Shown piece by piece: positions 59,336-64,000 of a DNA stretch of 64,000 nt. Made by a program: the position numbers and the translations under genes. Source of the stretch: Cognaticolwellia beringensis (GTDB taxonomy: Bacteria > Pseudomonadota > Gammaproteobacteria > Enterobacterales > Alteromonadaceae); contig NZ_CP020465.1 in the NCBI RefSeq assembly GCF_002076895.1, forward strand, positions 124,001 through 188,000, read 5' to 3'. Positions within the stretch are counted from its first letter, which is position 1. Every line of letters begins with the position of its first letter. The notes beneath the pieces were generated by a model that was not told where the DNA came from, did not search any database, and saw nothing but the letters and a program-made list of their open reading frames with translations.

Positions 59336-59812
59336 TTAACTGGTTGTATCGATAGTTTGCGGTGCACTAGCCACTTGGTGAGCGACATTGAAACCCCATT
59401 GGCGACAAGTACGAAAACGGTTTCGAGCTTGCTCTTTTAAGGTTTCATCGGCAGGTACAAAATCTATCAGATGCGAAAATTGGTTAGCGAAGTTGGGTAC
59501 TTCGCTAGTTAAATTAATTAAAACCGCACGGCGATTTTTGGGTGCTTGCCAGCTTATTTCGACAGCAGCACCTTGCTTTGGACCTTCACCAATTAAATTG
59601 TGTGGTACAAAGCTGTCGGGATCAAAAGCCCATAACATTTCGTCGATATCATGCGCGCTTTGTTGATCTTGAGTATAAATAAATACTCGCTGATTTTGTC
59701 GGTAAAAGTGAGCCGCTTGCAGACAGGCATAATGCAGGTGCAACTGTGCTTCAGTTACACCTGTGACTGTACTTTGCTCTTCTATACTGTAGAACATTGC
59801 TTGGGTTAACAT
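59336..59812 (-). CDS. holC: DNA polymerase III chi subunit
   Basis: HolC links the clamp-loader psi subunit to SSB on the lagging strand. 158 residues; conserved [22 protein letters not shown] and ISW-block as in E. coli HolC, followed by the FVP-E-LKE-AR-R segment. It lies between pepA and valS, the standard gammaproteobacterial order. Confidence 0.9.
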   Translation of the reverse strand: MLTQAMFYSIEEQSTVTGVTEAQLHLHYACLQAAHFYRQNQRVFIYTQDQQSAHDIDEMLWAFDPDSFVPHNLIGEGPKQGAAVEISWQAPKNRRAVLINLTSEVPNFANQFSHLIDFVPADETLKEQARNRFRTCRQWGFNVAHQVASAPQTIDTTS

Positions 59813-59843
59813 GACGTTATTCCGCGTATAAATTCACTGAGAA

Positions 59844-61349
59844 TTATTCGCCTTGCTCAGCGCCAGCGCGATTTAATAAAAACTGCGTTAACATGCTTAC
59901 TGGGCGGCCTGTTGAGCCTTTGTTTTTACCGCTGCGCCATGCTGTACCAGCAATATCTAAATGCGCCCAATGATATTTCTTGGTAAAGCGAGATAAGAAA
60001 CATGCGGCAGTAATTGTGCCTGCTTCTTTACCACCTAAATTGGTAAAATCAGCAAATGGACTTTCAAGTTGGTCTTGATAGTCGTCCCATAAAGGCATAC
60101 GCCATGCTCTATCGCCACTTTGCTCAGAAGCATTTAATAACTCATGCGCCAGTGGATTATGAGTACTTAATAAGCCTGTTGCATGCGCGCCCAAAGCGAC
60201 GACACAAGCACCAGTTAAGGTGGCAACATCAATAACAAGTTCTGGATCAAAGCGTTCAACATAGGTTAGTGCGTCACACAAAACCAAACGGCCTTCAGCA
60301 TCGGTATTTAATACTTCAACAGTTTGTCCCGACATAGTGGTTAATATGTCACCAGGACGATATGCGTTGCTGCTTGGCATGTTTTCACAGCCCGCTAAAA
60401 CGCCAATAACATTGATTGGCAATTGCAGTTCTGCAAGGGCATGCATAGCACCTAAAACACCGGCGGCACCACCCATGTCATATTTCATTTCATCCATGCC
60501 TGCGCCTGGTTTTAATGAAATACCACCACTGTCAAAGGTTAATCCTTTACCGACGAGTACTAGTGGTTTTGAATCATCGCCAGCACCATTATATTTAATA
60601 ATGCTCATCAGTGACTCATTCACAGAACCACGGCCTACGGCTAAATATGAGCCCATGCCGAGTTCTTCCATCTCTTTTTCGCCAACAATTTGCGTAGTAA
60701 CATTGTCGTAATCGGTACCCAAAATTTGCGCTTGTTCAGCTAAATAGGCAGGATTACAGATGTTTGGCGGCATGTTCGCGACGTTTTTACAGGTCGTTAT
60801 ACCTTCAGCAATCGCCAAAGCATGGTTAATGGCGCGTTCGCCAATCGGTAATTCACGGCGCGTTGGTACATTAAAGACAATTTTACGTAAAGGACGACGA
60901 GGCTCTTCTTTACGGGTTTTTAAACTGTTAAAACTGTAAAGGCAATCTTGTGTTGCTTCAATCGCTTGACGAACTTTCCAGTAAGTATCACGGCCTTTAA
61001 CATGTAATTCAGACAAAAAGCACACGGCTTCCATTGAGCCGGTTTCATTTAAGGTGCTAATAGTTTTACTGATAATTTGGCGGTATTGGCGTTCGTCTAA
61101 TTCACGTTCTTTACCACAACCGACTAGCAATACGCGTTCGCTAAGAATATTTGGCACATGATGCAACAACAACATTTGCCCTGACTTGCCTTCTAGATCG
61201 CCACGACGTAACAGGTTACTGATATAACCTTCACTAATTTCATCTAGTTGCTCAGCGATTGCCGACAAACGACGTGGTTCGAAAACACCGACGACAATAC
61301 AGGCGCTACGTTGCTTTTCCGGACTGCCACTCTTTACACTGAACTCCAT
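59844..61349 (-). CDS. pepA: leucyl aminopeptidase A
   Basis: Hexameric M17 metallo-aminopeptidase; in E. coli it also binds DNA in Xer recombination and carAB control. 501 residues; metal and catalytic segments [17 protein letters not shown] and the family signature [10 protein letters not shown] are intact. AGGAGA precedes the ATG. Transcribed ahead of holC-valS (31-bp gap), so a pepA-holC-valS operon is likely; divergent from lptFG. Confidence 0.95.
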   Translation of the reverse strand: MEFSVKSGSPEKQRSACIVVGVFEPRRLSAIAEQLDEISEGYISNLLRRGDLEGKSGQMLLLHHVPNILSERVLLVGCGKERELDERQYRQIISKTISTLNETGSMEAVCFLSELHVKGRDTYWKVRQAIEATQDCLYSFNSLKTRKEEPRRPLRKIVFNVPTRRELPIGERAINHALAIAEGITTCKNVANMPPNICNPAYLAEQAQILGTDYDNVTTQIVGEKEMEELGMGSYLAVGRGSVNESLMSIIKYNGAGDDSKPLVLVGKGLTFDSGGISLKPGAGMDEMKYDMGGAAGVLGAMHALAELQLPINVIGVLAGCENMPSSNAYRPGDILTTMSGQTVEVLNTDAEGRLVLCDALTYVERFDPELVIDVATLTGACVVALGAHATGLLSTHNPLAHELLNASEQSGDRAWRMPLWDDYQDQLESPFADFTNLGGKEAGTITAACFLSRFTKKYHWAHLDIAGTAWRSGKNKGSTGRPVSMLTQFLLNRAGAEQGE

Positions 61350-61459
61350 GATGTCTCCTAATTTGACTCAAATGCGTATATTTTATAGAAAAAATACTAA
61401 TAAGCTTGCTAAAAACAGTAAATAATCGCTAAGCTTGCTTTTAATTGTATTCGGCTAAA

Positions 61460-61475
61460 GGCTATAATTATAGCC
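61460..61475. promoter_or_regulatory. palindromic divergent promoter element (pepA / lptF)
   Basis: GGCTATAATTATAGCC is a perfect 16-bp palindrome containing a consensus -10 hexamer TATAAT on each strand (61463-61468 forward, 61467-61472 reverse). The two promoters would compete for one site. No consensus -35 at ideal spacing was found on either side. Confidence 0.4.
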
Positions 61476-61588
61476 GGATTGCACAGCATTACCTGTTAAG
61501 CTTACAATTAACTTAATGCTAAAAATAACAAGTTTACGCAAAAAATGGCTGTATGTCAGAAAAAACTAAGTTTTTATAGGATCACTTT

Positions 61589-62713
61589 GTGATTATATTT
61601 CGTTATTTACTCAAAGAAGTTGCTAAAACCCAACTTGCGGTATTTCTTGTCATTATGACAATATTTATCAGCAATAAATTCGTTCGCGTACTTGATGATG
61701 CCTCGGAAGGTGGCATACCAGGTCATTTGGTGATGACATTTATTGGCCTGAAAATACCTGATCTTGCTGGCATGATTTTACCACTGAGCTTTTTTCTTGG
61801 GGTTTTATTGGCGTATGGTCGCATTTACGCTGAAAATGAAATGACGGTTTTGCATGCCTGTGGTGTAAGCGAATGGTATGTAGTGCGTGTGACCTTAATA
61901 CTGGGTTTTGTTACCGCCATTATTACCGGTATATTCACGCTTTATTTGTCGCCGATGGCTGCAGAGTATGAATATCAAGTCAAAGATCAAATAGCGGCCG
62001 ACTCAGGATTAAGCTCACTTATTGCCGGTCGCTTCCAAACAACGGGCAATAAAAAAGCGGTGGTCTTTATTCATGATAAAAATAGAGCTGACAATACATT
62101 TGAAAAAGTATTTGTTGCTCAATTACCTGACGAAAAAACACCAAACGCAAGTGTTATAGATTCTAGCTTAGTTTATGCCGCAACAGGACAAGTGGTTGAA
62201 GAGGAAACTGGCTTACAACGCTTGATATTGTCGGCAGGTACACGTTATCAAAATGACATAAAAAATAAAGAATTTCGCCAAGTTGCTTTTGATAAATATT
62301 ATATTCAAATTCAAGATCAAAAAGTGGCGCACAAACGACGTAAACTCAGTGCTATTCCAACTTCAGAACTTTATCAAGATCAAACACCCGAAACGAGCGC
62401 CGAAAGCCAATGGCGAATCGCCTTCCCATTAGCCTGTATTATTATGACTTTGGTGGCAGTGCCGCTGAGTGTAGTTAATCCGCGCCAAGGTAAATTTGGT
62501 AAAATGTTACCGGCGCTATTACTGTTTTTAAGTTACTTCTTGTTACTGACAGCGGTTCGTTCCGGCATAGAAAAAGGCTCTGTTCCGCAATATATTGGTT
62601 TGTGGCCCGTGCACTTTGTTGTGCTGGTGTTGGGATTTAGTTTGTTGGTGAAAGGAAGAACGAGTGGCCGGAAGTTTAAAGCAAAAATAGCGATAAATAA
62701 GGGTGCTGCATAA
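61589..62713 (+). CDS. lptF: LPS export ABC transporter permease LptF
   Basis: LptF with LptG and LptB2 extracts lipopolysaccharide from the inner membrane and feeds it to the LptC-LptA bridge. 374 residues of the YjgP/YjgQ family: six transmembrane helices in two groups of three around a periplasmic jellyroll (about 130-260). GTG start at 61589 with AGGA eight bases upstream. The stop overlaps the lptG start by one base (TAATG). Confidence 0.94.
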   Translation: MIIFRYLLKEVAKTQLAVFLVIMTIFISNKFVRVLDDASEGGIPGHLVMTFIGLKIPDLAGMILPLSFFLGVLLAYGRIYAENEMTVLHACGVSEWYVVRVTLILGFVTAIITGIFTLYLSPMAAEYEYQVKDQIAADSGLSSLIAGRFQTTGNKKAVVFIHDKNRADNTFEKVFVAQLPDEKTPNASVIDSSLVYAATGQVVEEETGLQRLILSAGTRYQNDIKNKEFRQVAFDKYYIQIQDQKVAHKRRKLSAIPTSELYQDQTPETSAESQWRIAFPLACIIMTLVAVPLSVVNPRQGKFGKMLPALLLFLSYFLLLTAVRSGIEKGSVPQYIGLWPVHFVVLVLGFSLLVKGRTSGRKFKAKIAINKGAA

Positions 62714-63780
62714 TGCGTATTCTAGATATGTACATAGGTCGCATTATTGCCTCGACGACTTTTCTCACCTTGGCAGTATTTGTCAGTTTGAGCGGTATCA
62801 TTAAATTTGTTGAACAAATGAAGTCAGTCGGCAAAGGTAATTACGATTTAGCTCATGCTGCGCTTTATGTGCTTTATGCTATTCCGCAAGATGTTTCGTT
62901 ATTTTTCCCCATGTCAGCGTTAATCGGCGGCCTAATTGGCATGGGTATGATGGCAAGTAGTAGCGAACTGATTGTTATGCAAGCAGCAGGACTTTCTCGC
63001 CTCGATATTATTAAATCAGTCATGAAATCAGCCTTGCTGTTGATTGTAGTCAGTATGGCCGTTGGTGAATGGCTTGCGCCTCAAGGTGAGGCTGCAGCGC
63101 GACAAGTGCGTGCTCAGGCTATATCAGGTGGTAGTTTAATTTCATCGTCGGGAGGTACTTGGGCGAAAGATGGCGATTACTTTGTTCATATTGGTGAAGT
63201 ACAAGATCAAGGCTCTTTAAAAGATATTCAAATATATCGTTTTAATGAACAGCTTAAGCTATCAAGTTGGGTGTCGGCCAGCAGCGCAGTTTATCAAAAA
63301 AATGCTTGGCAACTACGCGATGTCACTGAAACGAAGATCAGTGCGACAGAAATTACTAAAGAAAGCCAAGATATCATGTCTTGGAGCTCAACGTTAACCC
63401 CTGACAAATTAGGTGTTGTAACGGTAAAACCAGAGTCATTATCACTTAGAGGCTTAAGTGATTATTTAGATTACTTAGATGCCAATAAGCAAGATAAGAG
63501 TCGATATTTGTTAGCATTTTGGCGTAAAATAGCACAACCTATTACGTTGGCTGTTATGCTTTTAGTGGCGCTATCTTTTATCTTTGGTCCATTGCGCTCA
63601 GTTTCTATGGGCGCCAGAATTATGATGGGTGTGGCAACAGGGATTTTATTCTTTATTGTTAACGAAGTGCTGGGATCGCTCAGTTTGGTTTATCAACTCC
63701 CCGCCATTTTTGGTGCGTTTATGCCTAGCATTATTTTTGTCAGTATTGCTTTGTATTTAATGAATAGACGCGCAAGTTAG
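62713..63780 (+). CDS. lptG: LPS export ABC transporter permease LptG
   Basis: Partner permease of LptF; 355 residues with the same 3+3 transmembrane layout and periplasmic jellyroll. MRILDMYIGRIIASTTFLTL at the N-terminus and the conserved FGPLRSVSMGARIMMGVATGI block near the end identify LptG. Translationally coupled to lptF. No lptB here, as usual. Confidence 0.94.
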   Translation: MRILDMYIGRIIASTTFLTLAVFVSLSGIIKFVEQMKSVGKGNYDLAHAALYVLYAIPQDVSLFFPMSALIGGLIGMGMMASSSELIVMQAAGLSRLDIIKSVMKSALLLIVVSMAVGEWLAPQGEAAARQVRAQAISGGSLISSSGGTWAKDGDYFVHIGEVQDQGSLKDIQIYRFNEQLKLSSWVSASSAVYQKNAWQLRDVTETKISATEITKESQDIMSWSSTLTPDKLGVVTVKPESLSLRGLSDYLDYLDANKQDKSRYLLAFWRKIAQPITLAVMLLVALSFIFGPLRSVSMGARIMMGVATGILFFIVNEVLGSLSLVYQLPAIFGAFMPSIIFVSIALYLMNRRAS

Positions 63781-63805
63781 CGTGATTAAACAATTTAAAT
63801 AGTTA

Positions 63806-63845
63806 AACCCAAAGATGAATACCACGCGGTATTCATCTTTGGGTT
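63806..63845. terminator. strong convergent hairpin after lptG
   Basis: A perfect 18-bp stem (63806-63823 with 63828-63845) and a 4-nt loop ACGC. There is no T-run on the plus strand and only a short T stretch on the minus side, so it may act as a 3' stabiliser as much as a terminator. Confidence 0.6.
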
Positions 63846-63869
63846 ACAGTATTAAATTAGTTAGAAGAG

Positions 63870-64000
63870 TTAAAGCCTGCCACGATTTGCCTCAAGGGTT
63901 AACAGCACCACCTCAGTATTCGTAAGCCTGTCTTGAAGGCTTAATTTATTTTTTCTATCAACTAATACGGTAAAATTACCCAAGCCGAATAATGTTGGCA
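63870..64000 (-). CDS. C-terminal end of a probable RDD-family membrane protein (partial)
   Basis: An open frame enters from the right edge and stops at 63870, giving 42 residues. They include LFGLGNFTVLVDRKNKLSLQ, then DRLTNTEVV. The pattern 'hydrophobic - DRKN-LSLQDRL-T-VV' is typical of the end of RDD-domain membrane proteins. From memory such a gene is often found next to lptFG in related genomes. The rest lies outside the window, so the call is tentative. Confidence 0.5.
   Translation of the reverse strand, partial: PTLFGLGNFTVLVDRKNKLSLQDRLTNTEVVLLTLEANRGRL

Overview
The window looks like a chromosomal segment of a marine gammaproteobacterium of the order Alteromonadales, most likely Colwelliaceae (Colwellia/Thalassotalea type). 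The inference rests on AT-rich base composition, gammaproteobacterial gene neighbourhoods (acnB with yacL, rapA with rluA, valS-holC-pepA divergent from lptFG, ccmABCDE) and proteins very close in length and motifs to their E. coli counterparts (AcnB, RapA, RluA, PlsC, RraB, ValS, PepA). No rRNA, tRNA, CRISPR or prophage genes were seen.

Region 1 (1-13.4 kb): the end of a prolyl-oligopeptidase-family peptidase, a small lipoprotein, then two divergent aconitase-B-type genes. One (5792-8383) is the ordinary enterobacterial-type AcnB. The other (2322-5117) is a longer, distinct AcnB-family enzyme resembling the form I associate with Bacteroidota. Downstream of acnB lies an accessory patch: two copies of an ~83-bp palindromic repeat, an 8-bp microsatellite, an IS10-like element (8706-9995) and eight REP/BIME-like units. 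The IS is inserted in the stem-loop of the first unit. After two genes of uncertain function comes yacL, the usual acnB neighbour, so this patch appears to have split an ancestral acnB-yacL pair.

Region 2 (13.5-33 kb): mostly housekeeping and envelope genes: an Asp-box repeat protein, a DUF3530 protein, rluA, rapA, a PIN-PhoH ATPase, a large hybrid histidine kinase, a periplasmic transglutaminase-like protein, a DmdC/FadE-like acyl-CoA dehydrogenase, an orphan OmpR-type regulator, an alpha/beta-hydrolase lipoprotein coupled to mlaA, and plsC-rraB plus a small membrane protein.

Region 3 (33.2-50.8 kb): a TonB-dependent receptor beside a TPR sulfotransferase, then the most coherent catabolic locus. 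aruI-aruH-aldehyde dehydrogenase-MFS encode conversion of arginine through 2-ketoarginine to 4-guanidinobutyrate. The group is divergent from a TetR regulator, and three copies of an 18-bp palindrome lie between them. Next come an ArgR(Pseudomonas)/GlxA-like AraC regulator and a CoA ligase, CaiD-like hydratase, acyl-CoA dehydrogenase and nitronate-monooxygenase-family protein. No guanidinobutyrase gene is present. My main hypothesis is that the second group degrades 4-guanidinobutyrate as its CoA thioester, by analogy with gamma-butyrobetaine/carnitine chemistry. This is inferred from context and has not been demonstrated.

Region 4 (51-64 kb): cytochrome c maturation genes ccmABCDE, a BtuE-like secreted peroxidase with hemH, a cold-shock protein with a long leader, valS-holC, pepA, divergent lptFG, and the last 42 codons of a probable RDD-family membrane protein entering from the right edge. 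A short intergenic motif (TTAATCAA-C/A-TTGGTAT) recurs across the window at about 12.9, 25.9 and 32.9 kb, with a degenerate copy at 50.9 kb.
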